A DNA stretch of 64,000 nucleotides from positions 558,001 through 622,000 of the forward strand of contig NZ_UTBZ01000001.1 in the NCBI RefSeq assembly GCF_900580865.1, given 5' to 3'. Positions 44,210-53,449 of the stretch are shown piece by piece; position 1 is the stretch's first letter, and the number at the start of each line of letters is the position of its first letter. The notes beneath the pieces were generated by a model, which was not told where the DNA came from, did no database searches, and saw nothing but the letters and a program-made list of their open reading frames with translations. The position numbers were made by a program, and so were the translations under genes. The DNA comes from Pseudomonas viridiflava (lineage in GTDB: Bacteria; Pseudomonadota; Gammaproteobacteria; Pseudomonadales; Pseudomonadaceae).

Positions 44210-46270
44210 TCAGCCCAGCTCGACCCGGTTGCGTCCTGCATTTTTAGCGCGGTAAAGCGCCTGATCGGCTCTTTTCAGTACCAGATCGCTGTGTTCTCCC
44301 GCCCTGAACGACGCCAGGCCCATAGAAATGGTGATCGTCACCCGCTCGCCCTTGAAGTGGAAAGGGCAGGCTTCGATCGCTGCGCGCAGGGTTTCCAGCA
44401 GTTTGGCGCCGACCGCTGGCGGCGTCGCCGGCAGTAACAGGACGAACTCTTCCCCGCCGAAACGGGCAATGAAGTCCGAGCCGCGCAGGCGTTTGCGCAG
44501 CACGGTGGCAATGATCTTCAGCACTTTGTCGCCGGCAAGATGGCCGTAGTTGTCGTTGATACGTTTGAAGTGATCCAGATCGAGCATCGCCAGGCTCAGG
44601 GTGTTGCCGTGTTGCTGCCACTGCTTGATTTCATGCTCGAGGCGTTCGCTCCACGCAGCGCGATTGGGCAGACCGGTGAGCGGATCGATCAAGGCTTTCT
44701 GCCGTTGCACTTCAAGATGTTCGCGGAAACCCTGGGCTTCCTGCTCCATATGCGCTACGCGCTCGGACAGGCTTTTCAGTCGCGTCGCCACCTCCTGCTC
44801 CCGGGCATCGCGCTGCTTCTGGTGCTGGTCCATGGTGCCTAGCAGGCCCTCGAGATGGTTCTCCAGCACGTGCTTGAGGTCTTCCAGATCCGCCGCTTCC
44901 TGCACGCTGGTCTGCAAGCCATCGACTTGCTCGCGGATCTGCGTATCCATGGCCCGCGCCGCCGAGCTGTTGTCGGCATGGCCTTCACTGGCGGCTTGCA
45001 GGTTGCTCTGGAATGCTTCGAGGCGTTCGTTGAGTTGCTGCAGATACGCTTCGAACTCGTGTTGACCGCTGTCGGTGATCGCCAGCATCAATGTCGCGAG
45101 ATCGTCGAGGATCGGGATCAGTTCGTACCAGTTCAGGCCATGTTTAAGCCTTTCCCGCATGGCTTCGGCTTGCGGACGGTGACGTTCTGGAAGGGTGAGG
45201 TCGTCGAGGAGACCGATCAGGGTGTCTTCGATGTGCTTGGCCACGGAGCTGTAGGACGGCTCCGGCGTGTCCGGCAGGGCGAACAGGATGTCGTGTTCGG
45301 GTTGTTCCGGGTCGATAGCGGCCAGCGCCCGCGCGATGGGTTCGGGCAAGGGCAGGCTGTCGAGGGTCAGCGGCGCTGGATCACCGGGGCGAATCAGCTC
45401 ATCAGGATTGATGGCGGCAGGCGTGATCTGCGTTTGAGCTGGTGCAGCGTCGAAAACAGGCTCGGGTTCGAAGTGCTCGGCCTTGGGCTCGGTCGGGTCA
45501 CTGATAACTTCGCTGACGACCGTGGGCGGCTCGAAGGCCACCATTTCTTCAACTCCCAGCCGGGTTTGCGTGGCTGGCGTCGTTTTTTCGACAGGCACGG
45601 CGGCTTCGAGGGCGAGAGCCGCCGTCACCGGTTCAATCGCTGCGACAGGGGCCGGCTCTGCGGATTCCGGTTCAGGTAGTGGGGCAGCAAGCGGCTGCGC
45701 GACTTGGGTCGGTGCGGGTGATTCTGTGGCGGGCGCCTCTTCGCTGTCACGGCTACCAAACAAACGCTGCAACAAACCCGGACGACCCGGCTCTGCGGGC
45801 GTTTCCAGCAGACTTAACGCCTTGCCCTGCAATCCGCTGAGTTCACTTAACAGCAATGGCATTTCCCGCGCCGACCCGACGCGACCATCCAGTTGTTTGG
45901 CGAATTTCTTCAGTGGCTGGGCGACCTCGCGCGGCAGCGGCAAAGCCTGCAACTGGCTGACCAGCGACGTCAGCGCGGTGCTGACCTGATCGATGCGGGT
46001 TTCGCGGCGCTGCTCGGAGTCGAGCACGGCTTTTTCCAGGCGCGGCAGCAGGGCGGCGAGGCCGGCGTCCATGTCGTCGGTGCGCACCACGTCGCGCATC
46101 TCTTTCATGCACTGATCAACGACTTTATCGGTGCCTTCAGCGGCCAGCGTGCTGCGCACCAGGCCGCGACGCAGCAAGTCGAGCCTGGCGGCCCAGCGAC
46201 GTTCGAGTTTGTCCTGTTGTTCGATGCTTTTGAGGTACTTCTCTTTCCAGCGCTGGGCGTCGTCGCTCAT
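44210..46270 (-). CDS. dgcP: Diguanylate cyclase DgcP
   Basis: A 686-residue GGDEF protein. The long N-terminal region is helical with an acidic, proline/alanine-rich linker (about 170-320); a coiled-coil segment (about 440-510) leads into the GGDEF domain. The active-site motif GGEEF is at 605-609 with an I-site RGSD at 596-599, so synthesis of c-di-GMP and product inhibition are expected. In P. aeruginosa DgcP is held at the cell poles by FimV. Its ATG overlaps the stop of the upstream EEP gene, and the set dsbA-EEP-dgcP appears to be one operon. Confidence 0.93.
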   Translation of the reverse strand: MSDDAQRWKEKYLKSIEQQDKLERRWAARLDLLRRGLVRSTLAAEGTDKVVDQCMKEMRDVVRTDDMDAGLAALLPRLEKAVLDSEQRRETRIDQVSTALTSLVSQLQALPLPREVAQPLKKFAKQLDGRVGSAREMPLLLSELSGLQGKALSLLETPAEPGRPGLLQRLFGSRDSEEAPATESPAPTQVAQPLAAPLPEPESAEPAPVAAIEPVTAALALEAAVPVEKTTPATQTRLGVEEMVAFEPPTVVSEVISDPTEPKAEHFEPEPVFDAAPAQTQITPAAINPDELIRPGDPAPLTLDSLPLPEPIARALAAIDPEQPEHDILFALPDTPEPSYSSVAKHIEDTLIGLLDDLTLPERHRPQAEAMRERLKHGLNWYELIPILDDLATLMLAITDSGQHEFEAYLQQLNERLEAFQSNLQAASEGHADNSSAARAMDTQIREQVDGLQTSVQEAADLEDLKHVLENHLEGLLGTMDQHQKQRDAREQEVATRLKSLSERVAHMEQEAQGFREHLEVQRQKALIDPLTGLPNRAAWSERLEHEIKQWQQHGNTLSLAMLDLDHFKRINDNYGHLAGDKVLKIIATVLRKRLRGSDFIARFGGEEFVLLLPATPPAVGAKLLETLRAAIEACPFHFKGERVTITISMGLASFRAGEHSDLVLKRADQALYRAKNAGRNRVELG

Positions 46271-47145
46271 TCAGGGGTTCCGCGAGGGGCAGGACTCAAC
46301 GCGGGCAATGCATCGGCCGTGAGCGAACCCGGCAGACGAATCTCTACCGCGACCGGCAGGTGATCGGAAATCGGTTGTGCCAGCACTTCGACCTTTTCCA
46401 GGGTCAGGGTCGGGCTGAGCAAAATATGATCAAGGCAACGCTGAGGGCGCCAACTGGGGAATGTCGCTTCCACCTGCGGGGCCAGCAGGCCGAGATCGCG
46501 TAACGGTGACTGTTGTAGCAGATCGCTGGCATGGGTGTTCATGTCGCCCATCAATATCTGGTGTTTGTAGCCACCGATCAGCTCACGAATATAGGCCAGT
46601 TGCAGGCTGCGGGTTCGCGCGCCGAGGGCCAGGTGCATCATCACCACCACCAGCGCTTCCGGGCCTTCGCCGAAACGCAGAAGGATCGCGCCGCGACCTT
46701 TCGGGCCGGGCAGCGGGTGGTCTTCGATCGCCCACGGGCGCAGACGACTGAGCACGCCATTGCTGTGCTGGGCCAGTCGGCCGAGGTTGCGATTGAGTTG
46801 TTGATACCAGTAGGGGAAGGCGCCGAGCTGCGCCAGATGTTCGACCTGATTGACGTAGCCTGAACGCAGGCTGCCGCCATCAGCTTCCTGCAGAGCGACC
46901 AGATCGAAGTCGCCCAGCAAGTCACCGATCTTTTGCAGGTTGCCTGAACGCCCGTTGTGCGGCAGCAGATGCTGCCAGCTGCGGGTCAGGTAATGCCGAT
47001 AGCGCTCGGTGCTGATGCCGACCTGGATATTGAAACTGAGCAGACGCAGACGCTGGTCTGCGGGCAAGCCCGTGGACTCCAGGTGATGCTCGTTGACCTG
47101 CGGATCATGCAGGCCAACGATGCGTTCAGACTTCCAGCGGCGCAT
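46267..47145 (-). CDS. Endonuclease/exonuclease/phosphatase family protein
   Basis: A 292-residue EEP-fold hydrolase without a signal peptide. Metal and catalytic motifs are present: LQEAD near 80, MGDMNTHASDL near 190-200, and the terminal LDHILLSPTL and SDHLPVAVEI motifs. The target (nucleic acid, phosphoinositide-like lipid or sugar phosphate) cannot be read. It lies between dsbA (14-base gap) and dgcP (overlap). Confidence 0.9.
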   Translation of the reverse strand: MRRWKSERIVGLHDPQVNEHHLESTGLPADQRLRLLSFNIQVGISTERYRHYLTRSWQHLLPHNGRSGNLQKIGDLLGDFDLVALQEADGGSLRSGYVNQVEHLAQLGAFPYWYQQLNRNLGRLAQHSNGVLSRLRPWAIEDHPLPGPKGRGAILLRFGEGPEALVVVMMHLALGARTRSLQLAYIRELIGGYKHQILMGDMNTHASDLLQQSPLRDLGLLAPQVEATFPSWRPQRCLDHILLSPTLTLEKVEVLAQPISDHLPVAVEIRLPGSLTADALPALSPAPRGTPE

Positions 47146-47159
47146 GGCGGATGCCGCGC

Positions 47160-47801
47160 TTAGTTGGCAGCAGCCTTGGTTGCCGCTCGCTCTTTGGCGA
47201 CCAGTTGGTCAGCCAGTTGCAAAGCTTGCTCGGCACCACCGGCAGAGCCGATGTCGAAGCGGTATTTGCCGTTGACGATCATGGTTGGCACGCCAGTGAT
47301 TTCATACTTTTTGGCCAGTTCGCGAGCTTTTACGATCTGACCTTTGATGGCGAACGAGTCGAAGGTGGCGAGGAACTTGTCTTTGTCCACGCCTTGGGTG
47401 GCGAGGAAGTCAGCCATGTCGTTCTTGTCGGTCAGCTTCTTGTGTTGTTTCTGGATGGCTTCGAAAACCGCCGCATGAACCTTGTGCTCGACGCCCATGG
47501 CTTCGAGGGTCAGGAACATTTGGCCGTGGGCGTCCCATGGGCCGCCGAACATGGCTGGAATACGTACGAAGTTGACGTCGGACGGCAGTTTCTCAACCCA
47601 AGGGTTGATCACTGGCTCAAAGGCATAGCAATGCGGGCAGCCGTACCAGAACAGCTCGACCACTTCGATCTTGCCAGGCTCTGCAACCGGAACCGGGTTG
47701 GCCAGTTCCACGTAAGGGGCGGCAGGTGCTTCGGCGGCTTGAGCGGTCACGCCGAACAGGCTGGCAGCGACGAGAGCGGCGCTGATGATCAGATTACGCA
47801 T
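47160..47801 (-). CDS. dsbA: Thiol:disulfide interchange protein DsbA
   Basis: Periplasmic oxidase that introduces disulfides into exported proteins. The 213-residue protein has a signal peptide (about 1-22, ending TAQAA), the active site CPHC at 55-58 in FWYGCPHCYAFEP, and the cis-proline loop GVPTMIVN near 173-180. It heads the dsbA-EEP-dgcP operon and is separated from the cytochrome c4 gene by a terminator. Confidence 0.96.
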   Translation of the reverse strand: MRNLIISAALVAASLFGVTAQAAEAPAAPYVELANPVPVAEPGKIEVVELFWYGCPHCYAFEPVINPWVEKLPSDVNFVRIPAMFGGPWDAHGQMFLTLEAMGVEHKVHAAVFEAIQKQHKKLTDKNDMADFLATQGVDKDKFLATFDSFAIKGQIVKARELAKKYEITGVPTMIVNGKYRFDIGSAGGAEQALQLADQLVAKERAATKAAAN

Positions 47802-47895
47802 GCTTTACTCCTGGACAATTTTGGTCGCCTCGCGCGACCTGTTTTCAGACAGATCCTGGCGGGCATGAGTTCTGTAGTGTAACGGTAGCGGCCAC

Positions 47896-47925
47896 AAAAA
47901 AGGGCGGCCAAAGCCACCCTTTTTA
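47896..47925. terminator. Terminator between cytochrome c4 and dsbA
   Basis: AAAGGGCGGC and GCCACCCTTT pair with one mismatch, with A and T runs on either side, so it can work in both directions. On the minus strand it ends the cytochrome c4 transcript. Confidence 0.8.
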
Positions 47926-47988
47926 TACTTGCTGCGACGGATTAATCGAGCGTTAACGTTGCGCGAGATCCATCGCTACCAAATGCTC

Positions 47989-48600
47989 TTAGTGCAGACC
48001 TTGAATGTAGCTTGAGACGGCAGCGATGTCTTCGTCGCTCAGGCGCTTGGCGATGGTCTGCATGGTCATGGTGTCGCCGTCGTTGGTGCGGCCGCCTTCT
48101 TCCTTGCGGAAATCGGTCAGTTGCTTGGCGATGTATTGAGCGTGTTGGCCACCCAGATGCGGGAACCCGGCAGCGGCGTTGCCGGCGCCGTTCGGCGAGT
48201 GGCAGCCGGTGCAGGCTGGCAGGCCCTTGGCCAGGTTGCCGCCACGGAACAGCGCTTCACCGCGTGCGACGATCTTCGGATCGGCGGCGCCGACGCTGCC
48301 TTTCTGGCTGGCAAAGTAGGCGGCGATGTCAGCCAGATCCTGATCGCTCAGGTTGGTCAGCAGCCCGGTCATTTCCAGAACGGTGCGCTTGCCCGACTTG
48401 ATGTCGTGCAGCTGCTTGGTCAGGTAGCGTTCACCCTGGCCGGCCAGTTTCGGGAAGTTTGGCGCCATGCTGTTGCCGTCCGGGCCATGGCAGGCTCCAC
48501 AAACGGCGGCTTTTGCCTGGCCCGCTGCGGCATCACCGGCAGCATGGGCGAAGCCTGAGATTCCCACGGTCAACAGCAGACTCACGATCAATTTGTTCAT
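47989..48600 (-). CDS. Di-heme cytochrome c4
   Basis: Periplasmic electron carrier of 203 residues, thought to deliver electrons to cbb3-type cytochrome oxidases. A signal peptide (about 1-20, ending AHA) is followed by two cytochrome c domains, each with a CxxCH heme site: CGACH near 35 and CTGCH near 130. Downstream methionines (MAPNFPKL and the TMTMQTIAKRL region) may be axial ligands. It is in the order c5-c4-dsbA seen in PAO1 (PA5491-PA5489). Confidence 0.95.
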   Translation of the reverse strand: MNKLIVSLLLTVGISGFAHAAGDAAAGQAKAAVCGACHGPDGNSMAPNFPKLAGQGERYLTKQLHDIKSGKRTVLEMTGLLTNLSDQDLADIAAYFASQKGSVGAADPKIVARGEALFRGGNLAKGLPACTGCHSPNGAGNAAAGFPHLGGQHAQYIAKQLTDFRKEEGGRTNDGDTMTMQTIAKRLSDEDIAAVSSYIQGLH

Positions 48601-48643
48601 CAGCTAATCCAACTACGGCTAAGGGTTAAGTTATGGACCGGGT

Positions 48644-48934
48644 TTACTCGCTCATCCAAAGGATGATGGCTTGGTAATCCTCGGCACTGCAGTCCATGCA
48701 CAAACCACGCGGCGGCATCGCCTTGAAACCCTGGGTCACGTGTTGCACCAGCGTCCCCATACCTTTCGCCAACCTCGGCGTCCAAGCTTCCTGATCGCCT
48801 CTTTTGGGCGCCATGGGTAGTTGGCCGGAATGACAGGCACCACAAACACGGTTGTACACAGCTTCCGGATCCTGTGTAGCCTGTGCGCTGTAAAGCGGCA
48901 TCAAGACTCCGGCAGCCAGCAGCCATTTCGTCAT
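48644..48934 (-). CDS. Cytochrome c5-family mono-heme protein
   Basis: A 96-residue periplasmic cytochrome. A signal peptide (about 1-20) precedes one CxxCH site (CGACHSGQ, near 33) and a MPPRGLCMDCS stretch near 74 with two further cysteines, typical of c5 cytochromes. It is 43 bases upstream of cytochrome c4 and probably cotranscribed. It is divergent from engB. Confidence 0.92.
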   Translation of the reverse strand: MTKWLLAAGVLMPLYSAQATQDPEAVYNRVCGACHSGQLPMAPKRGDQEAWTPRLAKGMGTLVQHVTQGFKAMPPRGLCMDCSAEDYQAIILWMSE

Positions 48935-49125
48935 AAAACGACCTTTTCAGGGTTGAGAGCGTTCTGCGTTCTAATGCGCAATCAAGGTCTGTCGCTCTCG
49001 TGAACTTCATCCTACGCTGGGACAAAGCACACACAAAATCTGCGGCATTATATACTGGCGTCACTGAAACGGAAGCGACACCGCGTTCCGCGCCCAATCC
49101 CGGCGCCGCCCACATCGGAAATCCC

Positions 49126-49770
49126 ATGCAACTCAAGAATCCCATCCTCGGCCTGTGCCAACAGTCCACGTTCATGCTCAGTGCCGCCAAAGTCGATCAA
49201 TGCCCTGACGACGAAGGCTTCGAAGTGGCGTTTGCCGGTCGTTCCAACGCCGGCAAATCCAGCGCACTGAACACCCTGACTCACGCCAGCCTGGCGCGCA
49301 CCTCGAAAACTCCGGGTCGCACACAGCTGTTGAACTTCTTCAAGCTAGACGAAGATCGTCGTCTGGTCGACCTGCCGGGCTACGGTTACGCAAAAGTACC
49401 CATCCCGCTGAAGATGCACTGGCAGCGTCACCTTGAGGCGTACCTCGGTGGCCGCGAGAGTTTGAAGGGTTTGATTCTGATGATGGACATCCGTCATCCA
49501 ATGACCGACTTCGACCTGCTGATGCTCGACTGGGCCGTTGCCGCTGGCATGCCGATGCACATCCTGCTGACCAAGGCCGACAAGCTGACCTACGGCGCAG
49601 CCAAGAACACCCTGCTCAAAGTGCAGTCGGAAATTCGCAAGGGTTGGGGCGACTTGGTCACCATCCAGCTCTTCTCCGCGCCAAAACGCATGGGCCTGGA
49701 AGAGGCCTACACTGTACTGGCCGGCTGGATGGAACTGGCAGACAAAGGCGCCGAGGCGGCAGCCGAGTAA
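49126..49770 (+). CDS. engB: Ribosome biogenesis GTPase EngB (YihA/YsxC)
   Basis: Essential TRAFAC GTPase in 50S subunit assembly. The 214 residues carry G1 GRSNAGKS (38-45), the switch sequence [12 protein letters not shown]3 [10 protein letters not shown] (82-91) and G4 TKADKL. The start at 49126 (MQLKNPILG) is preferred; a longer reading back to 49000 would add a non-conserved leader. It is convergent with polA, with the ErsA-like RNA gene between, the same order as polA-spf-yihA in E. coli. Confidence 0.95.
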   Translation: MQLKNPILGLCQQSTFMLSAAKVDQCPDDEGFEVAFAGRSNAGKSSALNTLTHASLARTSKTPGRTQLLNFFKLDEDRRLVDLPGYGYAKVPIPLKMHWQRHLEAYLGGRESLKGLILMMDIRHPMTDFDLLMLDWAVAAGMPMHILLTKADKLTYGAAKNTLLKVQSEIRKGWGDLVTIQLFSAPKRMGLEEAYTVLAGWMELADKGAEAAAE

Positions 49771-49774
49771 GTCG

Positions 49775-49810
49775 GGATATGGAAATTTGTTTGGATATGG
49801 AAATTTGTTT
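49775..49810. repeat. Tandem 18-bp duplication after engB
   Basis: GGATATGGAAATTTGTTT occurs twice head to tail with no mismatch, five bases after the engB stop. Confidence 0.95.
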
Positions 49811-49940
49811 GTAGTGTGCTCAGGCAAGGCGAAAACACGGTGAAAAGCGGCCGGGGTCGCGCTCGACTTTAGGGGACCTAAATGAGCATTTGAGCTGTGC
49901 TTTCAACGCAGCATGAGCGCGCTACAGACAAATTTTGGGC

Positions 49941-50072
49941 AAAAAAAGCCCCGGATTTCATTGGGGAGGGAGAAATTCCGGGGTTTAAGTTCCGAACCGC
50001 TAGGGCGGGGTTCAGATATCTGCCAACACTTAACACAACATAGGAGCATCGAAGGGCTTCACCAGCCATTCA
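49941..50072 (-). ncRNA. ersA: ErsA-type small regulatory RNA
   Basis: From memory, P. aeruginosa ErsA is a 132-nt, AlgU-dependent RNA encoded between PA5492 (engB) and polA. Here the same gap holds, on the polA strand, an intrinsic terminator (CCCCGGA...TCCGGGG stem then seven Ts, 49987-49941) preceded by an AlgU-like promoter whose predicted start near 50072 gives about 131 nt. The RNA begins with a small hairpin (GGCTGGTGAAGCC) and has a pyrimidine-rich loop (TTTCTCCCTCCCC) inside the terminator stem, a plausible seed for pairing with ribosome binding sites. In P. aeruginosa ErsA regulates algC, oprD and others; algB-kinB in this window belong to the same network. Confidence 0.78.
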
Positions 50073-50077
50073 GTATC

Positions 50078-50105
50078 TCTGAGTGGTGTCCTTCCAGATT
50101 AGTTC
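50078..50105 (-). promoter_or_regulatory. AlgU (sigma-22)-like promoter of ersA
   Basis: On the minus strand GAACTA (50105-50100), a 17-base spacer and TCAGA (50082-50078) match the AlgU/RpoE consensus GAACTT-N16/17-TCTGA with one mismatch in each element. Confidence 0.65.
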
Positions 50106-50212
50106 AGATTTTTTTCAAAAAGCTTTGGAATAATCTCAAGCGCCTTTCGAAATAAGCAGGTTTCACCGGCGTTGCCGCTACAACAGGTCGCGGCAAACCG
50201 TGTTCAAAAGGC

Positions 50213-53017
50213 TCAGTGAGCCTGATCCCAATTGTTGCCCACACCTACTTCGACCAGCAGCGGTACATCCAGTTTCGCCGCTTCGCTCATGTGCACGCGA
50301 ATCTCGGTACTGATCTGTTCGACCAGATCCTCGCGAACCTCAAGCACCAGTTCATCGTGTACCTGCAGAATGACTCGGGCGTCCAGGCCAGACGTCGCCA
50401 GCCACTCATCCACCGCCACCATGGCTTTCTTGATGATATCGGCCGCCGTGCCCTGCATCGGTGCGTTGATCGCCGTGCGCTCGGCGGCAGCGCGTTCCTG
50501 CGGCTTGTTCGAGTTGATCTCCGGCAGGTACAGACGACGACCGAAGAAGGTCTCGACATAACCCTGATCCGCTGCCTGCGCGCGGGTGCGGTCCATGTAC
50601 TCGCGAACCCCCGGATAGCGGGCGAAGTAAGTGTCGATGTACGCCTTGGCAGTCTTGGTGTCGACGCCGATGTCCTTGCCGAGCTTCTGTGCGCCCATGC
50701 CGTAGATCAAACCGAAGTTGATCGCCTTGGCGCCACGGCGCTGGTCGGAGGTCACCTCGTTGAGTTCGACCTTGAACACTTCGGCAGCGGTGGCGGTGTG
50801 CACGTCCAGGTTGTTGCGGAAGGCATTCATCAGGCCTTCGTCCTTGGACAGGTGCGCCATGATCCGCAGCTCGATCTGCGAATAGTCTGCCGCCAGCAGT
50901 TTGTAGCCTTTCGGCGCGACGAACGCCTGACGAATGCGTCGACCTTCAGCCGTACGCACCGGAATGTTCTGCAGGTTCGGATCGCTGGAGGACAAGCGCC
51001 CGGTCGACGCCACAGCCTGATGATATGAGGTGTGAATACGGCCGGTGCGCGGGTTGATCTGCTCCGGCAAGCGATCGGTGTAAGTGCTTTTCAGCTTGCT
51101 CATCGAGCGGTGCTCCATCAGCACCTTCGGCAAGCGGTGATCGTCTTCAGCGAGCTTCGCCAACACTTCTTCAGCAGTGGACGGCTGGCCCTTGGCGGTC
51201 TTCTTCAGCACCGGAAGACCAAGTTTCTCGTAGAGAATCACGCCCAGTTGTTTCGGCGAGCCAAGGTTGAATTCTTCCCCGGCGATTTCGAACGCTTCGC
51301 GCTCCAGCGCAACCATTTTGTTGCCCAGCTCGATGCTCTGGATGCCGAGCAGCTCAGCGTCAACGAACGCGCCTTGGCGTTCGATGCGCGCCAGCACCGG
51401 CACCAGCGGAATTTCGATGTCGGTCAGCACGCTGGCCAGACTCGGGATCGCGCTGAGTTTTTCGAACAACGTTTGGTGCAGACGCAAGGTGATGTCGGCG
51501 TCTTCGGCGGCGTAAGGGCCGGCCTGCTCCAGGGCGATCTGGTCGAAGGTCAGCTGCTTGGCGCCTTTGCCGGCGATGTCCTGGAAGCTTACGGTGGTGT
51601 GATCGAGGTACTTCTGCGCGAGGCTGTCCATGTCGTGGCGGGTCGCGGTGGAATTGAGCACGTAGGACTCAAGCATCGTGTCGAAGGCGATGCCGCGCAC
51701 GGTGATGCCTTGGCTCTGATCACCACCGATGGCGCAGTTGGCCAGGATATTCATGTCGAACTTGGCGTGCTGGCCGACCTTGAGCTTGCTCGGATCTTCC
51801 AGAATCGGCTTGAGTGCGCGCAGTACGGTGTCGCGATCCAGTTGCTCCGGCACGCCGATGTAGGAGTGGGTCAGCGGAATGTACGCGGCTTCGTTGGCCT
51901 GCACGGCGAACGACAGGCCGACCAGTTGCGCTTGTTGCGCGTCGATGCCGGTGGTTTCAGTATCGAAGGCGAACAGTTTGGCGTTCTTCAGTTTTTCCAG
52001 CCAGACGTCGAAACGCGCCTGATCGAGGATGGTTTCATACGCGGCTTCGGTCGGAGCAGCAGGCGCTTCTGCTGCTGGCGCGCTGAACAGATCGCCGGCC
52101 GGTGCAGGCTCGCTGGCCGCGCTCAGCTCCAGACGCTTGGCGTCGCGATCCAGATCGTTGATCCAGCTCTTGAACTCCAGCAGCGAGTACAGCTCGTAGA
52201 GCTTGGCCGGGTCTTCCGCGCCCATTTGCAGATCGTCGAGTTCGACGTCCAGCGGCACGTCGACCTTGATGGTCGCCAGTTGATAGGAGAGGAACGCCAT
52301 CTCCTTGTGCTCTTCGAGCTTGGCCGGCAGGGTTTTCGCGCCGCGAATCGGCAGGGTCGGGACGATGTCGAGGTTGGCATACAGCTCGGTCAGGCCGCCA
52401 TTGACGCCGACCAACAAGCCGGACGCGGTCTTCGGGCCGATGCCCGGAACGCCCGGGATGTTGTCGGACGAATCGCCCATCAGCGCCAGATAATCGATGA
52501 TCTGCTCCGGTGCGACGCCGAATTTCTCCTTCACGCCCTCCACGTCCATCGAGCTACCGGACATGGTGTTGACCAAGGTAATGTGGCCATCGACCAGTTG
52601 CGCCATGTCCTTGTCGCCGGTGGAGATGACCACCGGGCGATCCGCCGCCGCGCTGCTGCGGGCGAGGGTGCCGATCACGTCGTCGGCCTCGACGCCTTCC
52701 ACGCACAGCAGCGGGAAACCGAGAGCGATCACGCTCTGGTGCAGCGGCTCGATTTGCACGCGCATGTCGTCGGGCATGCTTGGGCGGTTGGCTTTGTATT
52801 CGGCGTACATTTCATCGCGAAATGTCCCACCCTTGGCGTCGAACACCACGGCGAACGGGCTGTCCGGGTACTGCTTGCGCAGACTCTTGAGCATGTTCAG
52901 CACGCCTTTGACCGCACCGGTCGGCAGGCCTTTGGAAGTGGTGAGTGGTGGCAGCGCGTGAAAGGCGCGGTACAGGTAAGACGAACCGTCCACCAGGACG
53001 AGGGGGGCTTGGCTCAT
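50213..53017 (-). CDS. polA: DNA polymerase I
   Basis: Repair and Okazaki-fragment polymerase of 934 residues. The 5'-3' exonuclease domain (about 1-290) is followed by a 3'-5' exonuclease domain (about 325-510) whose acidic residues are present ([29 protein letters not shown]), so proofreading should be active. The polymerase domain (about 530-930) has [30 protein letters not shown] and [10 protein letters not shown]. The start is the ATG at 53017 ([12 protein letters not shown]); a TTG four codons upstream is too close to the AAAAGG ribosome site. A leftward ersA gene follows. Confidence 0.97.
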   Translation of the reverse strand: MSQAPLVLVDGSSYLYRAFHALPPLTTSKGLPTGAVKGVLNMLKSLRKQYPDSPFAVVFDAKGGTFRDEMYAEYKANRPSMPDDMRVQIEPLHQSVIALGFPLLCVEGVEADDVIGTLARSSAAADRPVVISTGDKDMAQLVDGHITLVNTMSGSSMDVEGVKEKFGVAPEQIIDYLALMGDSSDNIPGVPGIGPKTASGLLVGVNGGLTELYANLDIVPTLPIRGAKTLPAKLEEHKEMAFLSYQLATIKVDVPLDVELDDLQMGAEDPAKLYELYSLLEFKSWINDLDRDAKRLELSAASEPAPAGDLFSAPAAEAPAAPTEAAYETILDQARFDVWLEKLKNAKLFAFDTETTGIDAQQAQLVGLSFAVQANEAAYIPLTHSYIGVPEQLDRDTVLRALKPILEDPSKLKVGQHAKFDMNILANCAIGGDQSQGITVRGIAFDTMLESYVLNSTATRHDMDSLAQKYLDHTTVSFQDIAGKGAKQLTFDQIALEQAGPYAAEDADITLRLHQTLFEKLSAIPSLASVLTDIEIPLVPVLARIERQGAFVDAELLGIQSIELGNKMVALEREAFEIAGEEFNLGSPKQLGVILYEKLGLPVLKKTAKGQPSTAEEVLAKLAEDDHRLPKVLMEHRSMSKLKSTYTDRLPEQINPRTGRIHTSYHQAVASTGRLSSSDPNLQNIPVRTAEGRRIRQAFVAPKGYKLLAADYSQIELRIMAHLSKDEGLMNAFRNNLDVHTATAAEVFKVELNEVTSDQRRGAKAINFGLIYGMGAQKLGKDIGVDTKTAKAYIDTYFARYPGVREYMDRTRAQAADQGYVETFFGRRLYLPEINSNKPQERAAAERTAINAPMQGTAADIIKKAMVAVDEWLATSGLDARVILQVHDELVLEVREDLVEQISTEIRVHMSEAAKLDVPLLVEVGVGNNWDQAH

Positions 53018-53091
53018 GAGCAGGATCAACCTTTTCGGCGGGTCCGGCGCTAGAATAGCGGGACCGTTGACGACAAAGGGACAAGGTTATC

Positions 53092-53388
53092 ATGCGTACG
53101 TTAAATCGCTTGCTGCTGGTCGGTCTGATTGCTACCTCACCGTTGGCCGCGATGGCGGCGGATGATGCGCCCGCTTCGGAGCCGGAAGTTACGATCAACA
53201 CGCACACGGAAGGCGACAAGGTCATCCAGGAATACAGTCGCAGTGGCTTCGTCTATGCGATCAAGGTCACGCCAAAGGGTGGCAAACCGTATTTCCTGGT
53301 GCGCGCCGATGGTACGGACGCGAACTACATTCGCTCCGACCAGCCGGATATGCTGATTCCGTCGTGGGAAATCTTTACCTGGAAGTAA
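53092..53388 (+). CDS. DUF2782 periplasmic protein
   Basis: A 98-residue exported protein with a signal peptide (about 1-20, ending AMAA) and a single small domain (VTINTHTEGDKVIQEYSRSG ... DYIPSWEIFTW-like end). The family is limited to Proteobacteria and has no known function. It is divergent from polA and upstream of thrB, as in PAO1 PA5494. Confidence 0.88.
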   Translation: MRTLNRLLLVGLIATSPLAAMAADDAPASEPEVTINTHTEGDKVIQEYSRSGFVYAIKVTPKGGKPYFLVRADGTDANYIRSDQPDMLIPSWEIFTWK

Positions 53389-53449
53389 GTTTCCCGACTT
53401 TTAATCGGCGTCGCCTGACCACGACGCCTGAACTGAGCAGTTTTTAACC

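Larger units (their letters stand above)
49771..50212. other. 442-base region between engB and polA
   Basis: It contains a tandem 18-bp duplication (49775-49810), a palindrome TTTAGG-GGA-CCTAAA (49868-49882), the ErsA-like RNA gene (49941-50072) with its promoter, and a 100-base polA trailer. No protein gene is supported. Confidence 0.7.

Noticed and set aside
53018..53029. TTG start for polA four codons upstream
   Set aside because: The AAAAGG ribosome site directly abuts the TTG; the ATG at 53017 has workable spacing and the conserved [11 protein letters not shown] start.
51032..53053. 673-codon open frame antisense to polA
   Set aside because: It is a GC-bias shadow of polA: no ribosome site, low-complexity composition rich in R, Q, H and A, and no family motif. 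The same holds for the frames at 29376-31025, 13824-14801 and 38474-39907.
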